Program-made: the position numbers and the translations under genes
In this document: positions 14,826-21,399 of the stretch, in pieces
Layout: the number at the start of each line of letters is the position of its first letter
Position numbering within the stretch: position 1 is the first letter of the stretch
From: JBFXDW01 sp050180745
Lineage (GTDB): Bacteria; Pseudomonadota; Alphaproteobacteria; UBA9219
Reading direction: 5' to 3'
Assembly (NCBI GenBank): GCA_050180745.1
Contig: JBFXDW010000013.1
Location: 1-25,463 of the forward strand
Length of the DNA stretch: 25,463 nucleotides
Notes under the pieces: generated by a model
The model's database searches: none
Seen by the model: only the letters and a program-made list of their open reading frames with translations
What the model was told of the DNA's origin: nothing

Positions 14826-16010
14826 TTACTCAGATTTCCAAAAAAACCATGCACACAGAAACACCCCAACGGCGCTCATAAGAAACGCCAGATATAAAAC
14901 AGACGCACCCATCCATATGGACAGCAAAGCGTAAAGCGGCAGCACCAACAGCTCAAAAAAACAGAGTGTCATCTGCATGCCCGCACCATAGAGCAAGAGA
15001 TGCTTCTTGCCGTTACGATAACTCAGATGAAGTCCTGTCACAGTACTGCCGCGCAGGAAATTGCGCGATATTTTATGCAAAGACTCCGTCAGGAAAACCA
15101 TCAATGCTGTCTTCGCCAAAAAGATATAACTCAGCATGCAGGCACTATGGAGCAACAGCGCCGGACGAAATGAGCGTTTAACGCCTTTCTGGTCAATATA
15201 ACGCCCAAACAAAAACGTCACCAGAAGCTCAACAATAATCGCAGCTGCGATCAAAATGCCCATCACATCAAATTCGCCAACCATCTTGTAAATAAAAATG
15301 GGCGCAATCACGCCAGCCCCTATAATCGTGAGCTGCAGCCCAAAGAGCGGCAAAAGATAAGGCGTAAACTCATTCTTGATGAAGATAAACAAGTCTTTCT
15401 GCTGAAAGTTATCAAAAGGTGGCATATGCTTTTGAAGACCCAAGAACGGCAGAACAGATAAAAACGTACACAGCGCCACAGGAACGCTCGCCACCGCATA
15501 AGAATAATGCGTCAAAAGATAGGAAAACAAGCCAACGCCCACAACACCCGCTATGCCGTCTGCAATTTGGCCAAAGGACATTTGGCGGCCTCGCACCTTA
15601 TCATCTTTGACGAACAGCGCCTCAAGGACATCAAACACAGGAAAAAAGATCCCGCCTGCCAGCGCATAAAAAATAAAAGACGAAAAACCAATCCATATAT
15701 TGCTCTCGCTATAAGACATCATGACGAAAAACATCAGCTTAAATAGCGCCGATATCGTCAACGCTTTAACAATACCAAGCTGAGAAATGAGCTTCAAACC
15801 CCACGGACAAAACGCGCCACGCAGTCCAAATTCAAGCCCAAAAAAGAGCAATACAAGCGGCAACGGCATGCCGATTTTAAGAAAATAAGCCCCCGTGAAC
15901 GCATAAATCGCACTATCCGCCGCACGCCGAAATGCGCGGTGCCAATAGACTAAAGCATATTGTTTTTCAGCAAAATAAGGCGCAAAAAACGCCCGCGCTT
16001 TAGCAATCAT
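14826..16010 (-). CDS. MFS-type multi-spanning membrane protein
   Basis: A 394-residue hydrophobic protein with about 10-12 predicted membrane helices in two halves, separated near residue 195-215 by a polar loop (LGLQKHMPPFDNFQQKDLF). Features such as RRAADSAIYAFTGAYFLKIG in helix 1, the arginine-containing loop VKDDKVRGRQMSFGQIADGIAG and GRYIDQKGVKRSF resemble major facilitator superfamily proteins. The substrate is unknown. Its start overlaps the stop of the hydrolase gene by four bases (ATGA), so the two are translationally coupled. It is the last gene of the long minus-strand block. A non-MFS transporter family is possible but less likely. Confidence 0.7.
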   Translation of the reverse strand: MIAKARAFFAPYFAEKQYALVYWHRAFRRAADSAIYAFTGAYFLKIGMPLPLVLLFFGLEFGLRGAFCPWGLKLISQLGIVKALTISALFKLMFFVMMSYSESNIWIGFSSFIFYALAGGIFFPVFDVLEALFVKDDKVRGRQMSFGQIADGIAGVVGVGLFSYLLTHYSYAVASVPVALCTFLSVLPFLGLQKHMPPFDNFQQKDLFIFIKNEFTPYLLPLFGLQLTIIGAGVIAPIFIYKMVGEFDVMGILIAAAIIVELLVTFLFGRYIDQKGVKRSFRPALLLHSACMLSYIFLAKTALMVFLTESLHKISRNFLRGSTVTGLHLSYRNGKKHLLLYGAGMQMTLCFFELLVLPLYALLSIWMGASVLYLAFLMSAVGVFLCAWFFWKSE

Positions 16011-16777
16011 AGATTTATTTCCAATCCATCGTAAGCAGGCTCAACACCTTTGGGCAAAGTCCTTATCAGTGTGTCATAATCCATCGTATGGTCCATATGC
16101 GTCAGGTAAGCACGCTCGGGCGCAATACGCTCAATCCACTCCAGAATTGTCGCCAGAGAAGCATGTTTGTTTTTGTAAGGATGCTCACGAATAGCGCCAA
16201 CAACCCAAACCTTAACGCCTTTAAGCTTGGCCAGAGCTTCTTCATCAAGGCCGCTGACATCTGTCGAATAGCCGAAATCATTAAAACGATAGCCGCGTGA
16301 GAAACCATCACCATGGTTTTGCCAAAAGCTTTTCACTTTGACGTCATCAATTTGAAAATCAGTTTCATTGATTTCATGAACCTCAACAGAAGGAAGGATA
16401 AATTGAGCCTCAGCAGGTCGTGGCGCAAAAACAAAATCAAACCGCCGCTTGAGCGTTTCAAGAGTCGGCGCATCCGCATAAAGATCGACATCATGTCCAA
16501 CATGCCAATTGATGCTGCGTATAGCATCAATCCCATGCGTATGATCTGCATGCGCATGCGTATAGAGGATCGCTGTCAGATCATCCAGCCCTGCCCTCAA
16601 AAGCTGTTCCCTAATGTCAGGGGAGGTATCAACGAGCAGGGTTGTTGCCCCCTCCTCCACCTTGATGGAAACGCGGCTGCGGCGATTTTTGGGGTTCTGA
16701 GGGTCGCAATCGCCCCAGTTATTGCCAATCAGCGGCACCCCCCCTGCCCCACCGCAGCCTAGAATAGTGATTTTCAT
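16007..16777 (-). CDS. Metallo-beta-lactamase-fold hydrolase, PhnP-like
   Basis: A 256-residue MBL-fold enzyme of the PhnP/phosphodiesterase type. It has KITILGCGGAGGVPLIGNNWGDCDP at the N-terminus, the metal motif THAHADHTHGID (HxHxDH), STDVSG supplying a further metal ligand, and HMDHTMDYD near the C-terminus. PhnP acts on cyclic ribose phosphates; the alphaproteobacterial paralogue beside tatD and metG has no firm substrate. The frame is open to an ATG at 16810, but the family N-terminus starts at MKITILG, so 16777 is preferred; neither start has a good Shine-Dalgarno. The tatD gene usually lies directly before it. Here a plus-strand gene intervenes. Downstream it overlaps the MFS gene by 4 bases. 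Confidence 0.85.
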   Translation of the reverse strand: MKITILGCGGAGGVPLIGNNWGDCDPQNPKNRRSRVSIKVEEGATTLLVDTSPDIREQLLRAGLDDLTAILYTHAHADHTHGIDAIRSINWHVGHDVDLYADAPTLETLKRRFDFVFAPRPAEAQFILPSVEVHEINETDFQIDDVKVKSFWQNHGDGFSRGYRFNDFGYSTDVSGLDEEALAKLKGVKVWVVGAIREHPYKNKHASLATILEWIERIAPERAYLTHMDHTMDYDTLIRTLPKGVEPAYDGLEINL

Positions 16778-16897
16778 TTTTCTGTTTTGCTTCGTTAGCC
16801 TATTGTTCATCCTGACAAAACTTTAGCATAGTATTTTCAGGAAGGAAGATCACTTCACTACTACAGCGCTATCGTTAAAGGAGGATAAACAGGGGGC

Positions 16898-16919
16898 GCA
16901 GCAGATTGCTGCTTTTTTT
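16898..16919 (+). terminator. Rho-independent terminator with no gene in front
   Basis: GCAGCA (16898-16903), loop GAT, TGCTGC (16907-16912) and seven T residues (16913-16919) form a plus-strand terminator. No plus-strand gene precedes it within the gap that starts at 16778. A strong Shine-Dalgarno-like AAAGGAGG (16877-16884) lies just upstream without a usable ATG. It may end a small RNA or act as a leader terminator for the gene at 17062. Confidence 0.75.
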
Positions 16920-17006
16920 GTTTTTTTATTAAATTTCAACAAGAAACCTGCGTTTTTTATGAAAATAATGCAAAAGGCGCGAATTTGTGATAGAGTGGGC
17001 TGCAGA

Positions 17007-17048
17007 TTAAAAGCATTTCTAAAAATTTTAAAAGCATTTCTAAAAATT
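17007..17048 (+). repeat. Two tandem copies of a 21-base AT-rich unit
   Basis: Perfect head-to-tail copies lie at 17007-17027 and 17028-17048; the core is AAAAGCATTTCTAAAAAT. They end two bases before the GGAG of the gene starting at 17062. A spacing of 21 bases is two helical turns, so paired regulator binding is possible; slippage duplication is the simpler explanation. Confidence 0.85.
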
Positions 17049-17061
17049 AAGGAGTTTAATT

Positions 17062-17442
17062 ATGACCGATTTGAACCAGTTTATGACAGAAGCAAAGGAA
17101 GGAAGATCTCCTTCTACTGGAAGAACAACCTCAGGAATGGTTGTAGGGAAGGCTCCCGACACTTTTGTGTTGACTTCAGGGCAGGTTCTTCAGATAAAAA
17201 GATGTGACGATGGCCAGCTCTCTCCCGTTGTACGTCCAGCAACTCCCGTAGAGCAATCTCTTTTCGAAAATGGGCAACGTCATTTTCATTCAAGCGATGT
17301 AGACGCGTTGATCGCCAAACGAAAAGAAGCCTTCCAAGCATATATTAAGGAAGCTCGTCAGAGGCAGCATGATGATGTGGATCGTCCTACCGTACAGATG
17401 CCGTGTTCCCCTTCAGGGCGTTTTAGCAAATTGGAGCTCTAA
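17062..17442 (+). CDS. Unknown 126-residue protein
   Basis: I recognise no family. The gene has a good ribosome site (AAGGAG, 7 bases before the ATG) and an intact frame. The protein appears soluble: a short N-terminal helix (MTDLNQFMTEAKEG), a beta-rich middle (GMVVGKAPDTFVLTSGQVLQIKRCDDGQLSPVV, about 25-57), a helix rich in Lys/Glu/Gln (SSDVDALIAKRKEAFQAYIKEARQRQ) and a flexible end. There is no signal peptide or membrane segment. It stands alone on the plus strand inside an otherwise minus-strand conserved block, between the hydrolase and tatD, which suggests later insertion. Upstream lie a tandem 21-base repeat and an orphan terminator. It may be lineage-specific. Confidence 0.65.
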   Translation: MTDLNQFMTEAKEGRSPSTGRTTSGMVVGKAPDTFVLTSGQVLQIKRCDDGQLSPVVRPATPVEQSLFENGQRHFHSSDVDALIAKRKEAFQAYIKEARQRQHDDVDRPTVQMPCSPSGRFSKLEL

Positions 17443-17468
17443 GAGTCTATCCTCGGAACTTTAGATTT

Positions 17469-17490
17469 CCTCTCCCTACAACGGGAGAGG
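17469..17490. terminator. Perfect 8-bp hairpin between convergent genes
   Basis: CCTCTCCC (17469-17476) pairs with GGGAGAGG (17483-17490) around TACAAC; pairing extends outward to GATTT/AAATC with one bulge. It lies between the stops of the 126-residue gene and tatD. There is no clean T-run on either side, so it may be a repeat-type palindrome acting as a weak bidirectional terminator. Confidence 0.45.
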
Positions 17491-17506
17491 AAAATCCTCC
17501 CACCCT

Positions 17507-17534
17507 CGTCATCCCCGTGAAAACGGGAATGACG
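17507..17534. repeat. Single REP-like hairpin
   Basis: CGTCATCCCCGT (17507-17518), GAAA loop, ACGGGAATGACG (17523-17534): 12 pairs with one C-A mismatch and a GNRA tetraloop. It is a lone member of the family at 9428, 18359 and 20077, placed between convergent genes. Confidence 0.7.
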
Positions 17535-17565
17535 GAAGGAACGGTCAAACCCTCCTCTATCATCT

Positions 17566-18339
17566 CTATCCAAAAAACTCTTGGTAATTAACTTCAAGAA
17601 CGGCTTCTAGCTCCTTGATATCTATACCCTTTAAATCGGCCAAGAATCGGGCGGTGTGGGCCACATAAGCGGGCTCACAGACCTTTCCTCGGAAAGGCTC
17701 TGGCGCTAAATAGGGCGCGTCTGTTTCCACAAACATTCGGTTCAGTGGCACCATTTTGGCGACTTCGCGCACATTCTCTGATTTTTTAAATGTCAGCATG
17801 CCTGAGAACGAAAAATAAAAATCTATCTCGCACCCAAATTCGGCCAGCTCCCTATTCGAGCTATAGCAATGAAACACGCCGCGCAGTTTGCCCTCGTTCC
17901 CTTTGCGCTCTTCGGACAAAATGCGGATCGTGTCTTCCTCCGCATCACGCGTATGAATGACCAGAGGCAACCCTGTTTCTATAGCTGCACGAATGTGCGT
18001 ACGGAACACACGCTCTTGTGCCTCACGCGGGGCGTTGTCATAGAAATAATCAAGACCCGCCTCCCCAAGCGCCACCATCTTAGGATGCTGGCTAAGCTCA
18101 ACAAGCTCTTCAACCGAGATTTCTTCGCCTTCTTTTTCAGCCTCATGAGGATGAATGCCTAGAGCAAAGAAAACGTCCTTCTTGGTTTCGGCAAGATTTC
18201 GCGCGATGTCGAACTCATTCTTCTGGCAACCGATCGTCACGAAGCGCCCTACACCAGCCTCACGCGCCCGCGCCAGAATGCCGTCAACATCTTTGCTCAT
18301 AGCCTTATAGCCAAGATGGCAGTGCGTGTCTGTTAGCAT
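17566..18339 (-). CDS. tatD: TatD-family metal-dependent nuclease
   Basis: A 257-residue TIM-barrel hydrolase. Metal ligands are visible: THCH near the N-terminus (His6 and His8), GEAGLDY (Glu), VIHTRDA (His), FHCYS (His) and ETDAPYLAPEP (Asp). Length and motifs fit TatD/YcfH, described as 3'-5' DNA/RNA exonucleases; YcfH-type members are encoded with metG or holB in many bacteria. It lies downstream of metG on the same strand, with 126 bases holding a paired hairpin repeat between them. The exact substrate among the TatD paralogues is not settled by sequence. Confidence 0.93.
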   Translation of the reverse strand: MLTDTHCHLGYKAMSKDVDGILARAREAGVGRFVTIGCQKNEFDIARNLAETKKDVFFALGIHPHEAEKEGEEISVEELVELSQHPKMVALGEAGLDYFYDNAPREAQERVFRTHIRAAIETGLPLVIHTRDAEEDTIRILSEERKGNEGKLRGVFHCYSSNRELAEFGCEIDFYFSFSGMLTFKKSENVREVAKMVPLNRMFVETDAPYLAPEPFRGKVCEPAYVAHTARFLADLKGIDIKELEAVLEVNYQEFFG

Positions 18340-18358
18340 AAACTTTACTCTTTCAGAA

Positions 18359-18444
18359 CGTCATCTCCGTGAAAACGGAGATCCATAATAAAGATACAAC
18401 ACAAAAATCCCGCTATCATGGATTCCCGCTTTCGCGGGAATGAC
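18359..18444. repeat. Degenerate paired REP-like element between metG and tatD
   Basis: Left hairpin: ATCTCCGT, GAAA, ACGGAGAT (18363-18382). Right hairpin: ATTCCCGC, TTTC, GCGGGAAT (core within 18421-18441). Outer GTCAT and GATCCAT sequences are inverted copies, so the two halves face each other as at 9428-9564. The left stem differs from the right at paired positions, which preserves pairing. Confidence 0.75.
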
Positions 18445-18465
18445 AAGTTTTAGGAAATGTTGTTA

Positions 18466-20013
18466 TTATTCACTTTCTTCCTCAACATAGCGCGGGAAGA
18501 CCCCTTGAGGCGCTGGCAGAGCCGTCCCCGCCTGCAGAGCATGCGCCTTATCAAGGCACGAAAAATCGCGCGCATTTTCTGGCACCGCAAGTTGCTCCAG
18601 CATCTTGGCCATACTGTCGGGCATAAAAGGCTGCACAAGAATAGCAATCACACGCACCGTTTCAGCCAGCACATAAAGCACCGTCCCCATACGCACAGGA
18701 TCAGTCTTTTTGAGCTTCCACGGCGCTTGCTCATCAATATAACGGTTTGAGTCGCCAATAAGCTGCCAAATAACCTCCAACGCCTTATGGAAGGCCTGCA
18801 CCTCCATTTCAGCCCGCACCTTATCAAGCAGCCCATAGGCTTTGGCTAAATGAGCCTCATCCGCTTCACTCAAAGCACCAACCTCCGGCACAGCCGCACC
18901 GCAGTTCTTTTGGATCATGGATAAAGAACGCTGAGCCAAATTGCCAAGATCATTCGCCAGATCGCCATTCACGCGCCGTACCATAGCGGCATGAGAGAAA
19001 TCACTGTCATTTCCAAAAGGCACTTCACGCAAAACGAAAAAGCGCGTTTGATCCAGCCCATATTTCTCAACCAGCATATTCGGATCAATCACATTCCCGA
19101 GTGATTTAGAAATCTTCTGCCCTTCATTAGTCCACCAGCCATGCGCAAAAATGCGTGTTGGAGGCTCTAGCCCCGCCGCCATCAAAAAGGCTGGCCAGTA
19201 AATCGCGTGGAAACGAAGTATATCTTTACCAACTACATGAACGGTGGCAGGCCAGAATTTTTTATAACTTTCTGCGCCCTGATCCGGATAACCCAACGCG
19301 GTGATATAGTTCGTCAACGCATCAAGCCACACATACATGACATGATCTGGATCATTTGGTACCGCAACGCCCCACTTCAAAACAGAGCGCGAGACAGACA
19401 AATCATGCATGCCCTGTTTAATAAAGCTCGTGACCTCATTCCGGCGCGTGAGCGGCAGAATAAATTCCGGATTACGCTCATAATACTCAAGCAAGCGATC
19501 GCCCCATTGGGACAGGCGGAAGAAGTAACTAGGCTCTTCCACCCACTCGCAAGGCGCGCCAGAGGGCGCAATTTTTGTTCCGTTCGGCCCATCGGTGAGC
19601 TCATCCTCGGCGTAATAGGCCTCATCACGCATAGCGTACCAGCCCTCATATTTACCGAGGTAAACCTCGTCCCGTTCAATAAGGCGGTTCCACAAATCCT
19701 GACAAGCCTTTTTATGACGCGCCTCTGTGGTACGGATGAAATCGTCATTGGAAAGATTCAAAACTTTCGTCATATCGCGAAAGTTCTGAGATACTCTGTC
19801 GGTAAATTCCTGAGGCGAGACTCCCGCAGTTTCGGCAGATTTAGCTACCTTCTGGCCATGCTCATCCGTACCTGTCAGGAACATAACGTCATAACCATCA
19901 AGCCGCTTGAAACGCGCCAGCACATCGCATGCCATCGAACAATAAGCGTGCCCTAAATGAGGCACATCATTCACATAATAAATAGGTGTCGTGATATAGA
20001 ATGTTTTTGTCAT
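18466..20013 (-). CDS. metG: Methionyl-tRNA synthetase
   Basis: A 515-residue class I aminoacyl-tRNA synthetase charging tRNA-Met. The HIGH motif is HLGH (19-22) and the KMSKS motif is KISKS (300-304), with FLTGTDEHGQK and KYEGWYAMRDEAYY between. The connective region lacks the cysteine knuckles found in E. coli MetG, the metal-poor form usual in alphaproteobacteria. The anticodon-binding helical domain follows (about 340-500). There is no C-terminal EMAP/Trbp-like tRNA-binding extension. It sits in the minus-strand block between holB and tatD. The 277 bases upstream are filled by hairpin repeats, so it may have its own promoter. Confidence 0.96.
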   Translation of the reverse strand: MTKTFYITTPIYYVNDVPHLGHAYCSMACDVLARFKRLDGYDVMFLTGTDEHGQKVAKSAETAGVSPQEFTDRVSQNFRDMTKVLNLSNDDFIRTTEARHKKACQDLWNRLIERDEVYLGKYEGWYAMRDEAYYAEDELTDGPNGTKIAPSGAPCEWVEEPSYFFRLSQWGDRLLEYYERNPEFILPLTRRNEVTSFIKQGMHDLSVSRSVLKWGVAVPNDPDHVMYVWLDALTNYITALGYPDQGAESYKKFWPATVHVVGKDILRFHAIYWPAFLMAAGLEPPTRIFAHGWWTNEGQKISKSLGNVIDPNMLVEKYGLDQTRFFVLREVPFGNDSDFSHAAMVRRVNGDLANDLGNLAQRSLSMIQKNCGAAVPEVGALSEADEAHLAKAYGLLDKVRAEMEVQAFHKALEVIWQLIGDSNRYIDEQAPWKLKKTDPVRMGTVLYVLAETVRVIAILVQPFMPDSMAKMLEQLAVPENARDFSCLDKAHALQAGTALPAPQGVFPRYVEEESE

Positions 20014-20076
20014 TTTGTTTTCCAGTACGAATATAAATTGTTAACTTTCTACCCTTTTGCATATTCCGGAAATAAC

Positions 20077-20217
20077 AAATGGGATTCCCGCATACGCGGG
20101 AATGACGAATAGGATTAAAGGAAAGTCCCTCTCTACTTCCGTCATTCCGGAGACATTTTCTCTTCGTTTTGCGATAGCAAGGCGAAAGAAAATGGAGTCC
20201 GGAATCCCATTTTGGTA
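20077..20217. repeat. Composite REP-like element with an enlarged hairpin, holB-metG gap
   Basis: 20077-20107 is the same sequence type as the right arm at 9530 (AAATGGG...GACG, stem ATTCCCGC/GCGGGAAT with one change). 20139-20217 starts CCGTCATTCCGGA and ends AATCCCATTTTGGTA like the left arm at 9431. Between, its stem is much longer: ATTCCGGA...TCCGGAAT outside and CATTTTCTCTTCG/CGAAAGAAAATG inside. The order of halves is the reverse of the element at 9428. Confidence 0.75.
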
Positions 20218-20290
20218 GTTCCGAAAAGTTACAAAACAAACAGCCCCCCCTCACTCCTCTTTGTCGAAAGAAGAACAAGTGGAGAATCCT

Positions 20291-21322
20291 CTAACTCGCC
20301 CGCTTAATTTCAAGCATCGCGTCGATAAAAACCAACTTTTTATCAAGATTCGAGAACTGCGCAGAACGAAGTATCTCTTCCACTTTTTCACATAAAAAAA
20401 GCATCTTATCAAGAGCGGCGCGCCCGCCAAGCTTTACAGCCAAGCCAGCTTGATCTACCTTCCCTCTGGCTGCTGCCTGCACCGCCTGCTGGAGCAACAA
20501 ATTCAGCAAGTCCCCCGCCACTTCAAAATTCTGCTGATCGCTCTTTTTGCTTAACATTCCGGCGACTTCATGAAGGCGCTCGACATTCATCTCTGGTAAA
20601 TCCTTCAAAAGCACCAAAAGCTCGTCATAGATCGCCCGACCCTCGCATGCCAGCAGCTTCAAAGCATACCCCACACTGCCATTGGAAAAATCCAGTATCC
20701 ATGCCTTAGCCGCGCTGTCCTCGGGCAGCTCCACGCCCATACGCATCAGGACCGTTTCAAGCTCTTCCCGCGCCAGTGCGTTAAGCTTTAGATGATGGCA
20801 GCGTGAGCGAATTGTCGGCAGCAAGGCCGCGCTGGTCGTAGCCGTCATGATCACGGTTGCACCTTTTGAGGGCTCTTCAATAATCTTTAAAATAGCATTT
20901 TGTGCATTACGGTTAAGCTTATGAGCCTCCTCAATCAACGCAACCCGCCCCGCCCCATGAGAAGGCGTCATCCGCATAAAGGGCGCGATTTTTCGAGCCT
21001 CCGCCACGGGGATTTCTTGTTTGGCAAGACCTGTTGCCTCATCAAGAGGCGGCGCTATATGGAAAAAATCGGGATGTGCCGAGGCCATAATCAGACGCGC
21101 TACAGGATGCGCCAGAGAAAAAGAGGAAAAACCGTTCGCACCGTTTGAAAGCAGCATGTGCGCCATATGGACCGCCAAGGTCGTCTTGCCGATCCCGTCG
21201 GCGCCTGTAATTAACCATGCATGATGCATGCGCCCTGATTCATAGGTCTTGGAGATTGTTTCCTTAGCAATCTTATGACCGATAACGGATGCGCTTTCTA
21301 AAGAGGAGGGAATGTCGAGCAT
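20291..21322 (-). CDS. holB: DNA polymerase III subunit delta-prime
   Basis: A 343-residue AAA+ clamp-loader subunit. GHKIAKETISKTYESGRMHHAWLITGADGIGKTTLA contains an intact Walker A (40-48). Later come HPDF, the Walker-B-like RVALIEEAHKLNRNAQNAILKIIEEP, and the sensor-1 region ATTSAALLPTIRSRCHHLKL with the SRC motif typical of clamp loaders. The zinc-binding cysteines of E. coli delta-prime are absent, as in many alphaproteobacteria. It loads the beta clamp together with DnaX and HolA. It lies after tmk, the standard tmk-holB pair, separated by a 74-base repeat-rich gap. No Shine-Dalgarno is visible: a C-rich heptamer array sits 3 bases before the ATG. Confidence 0.92.
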   Translation of the reverse strand: MLDIPSSLESASVIGHKIAKETISKTYESGRMHHAWLITGADGIGKTTLAVHMAHMLLSNGANGFSSFSLAHPVARLIMASAHPDFFHIAPPLDEATGLAKQEIPVAEARKIAPFMRMTPSHGAGRVALIEEAHKLNRNAQNAILKIIEEPSKGATVIMTATTSAALLPTIRSRCHHLKLNALAREELETVLMRMGVELPEDSAAKAWILDFSNGSVGYALKLLACEGRAIYDELLVLLKDLPEMNVERLHEVAGMLSKKSDQQNFEVAGDLLNLLLQQAVQAAARGKVDQAGLAVKLGGRAALDKMLFLCEKVEEILRSAQFSNLDKKLVFIDAMLEIKRAS

Positions 21323-21325
21323 AAT

Positions 21326-21353
21326 GGGGATCGGGGGTCAGGGGTTAGGGGGG
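21326..21353. repeat. Period-7 G-rich array abutting the holB start
   Basis: The plus-strand units are GGGGATC, GGGGGTC, AGGGGTT and AGGGGGG, four perfect 7-base periods. G-runs of at least four with three-base loops form a near-ideal G-quadruplex pattern on the plus strand (the holB template). The sense strand is C-rich and ends 3 bases before the holB ATG. Confidence 0.8.
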
Positions 21354-21364
21354 CGGAGAAAAGA

Positions 21365-21399
21365 GCATTTAGCATTTAGCATTTAGGATTTAGCATTTA
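21365..21399. repeat. Five tandem copies of GCATTTA
   Basis: The units GCATTTA, GCATTTA, GCATTTA, GGATTTA, GCATTTA run without gaps from 21365 to 21399. The last three bases are the stop codon of tmk on the minus strand. The 7-base period equals that of the flanking G/C-rich arrays although the sequence differs. Confidence 0.9.

Noticed and set aside
19207..19956. 249-codon plus-strand frame
   Set aside because: It is antisense to metG, which has intact HIGH and KISKS motifs across the same bases.
19967..20278. 103-codon minus-strand frame over the holB-metG gap
   Set aside because: It reads through hairpin repeats and has no recognisable domain. A comparable frame at 9248-9580 crosses the other repeat for the same reason.
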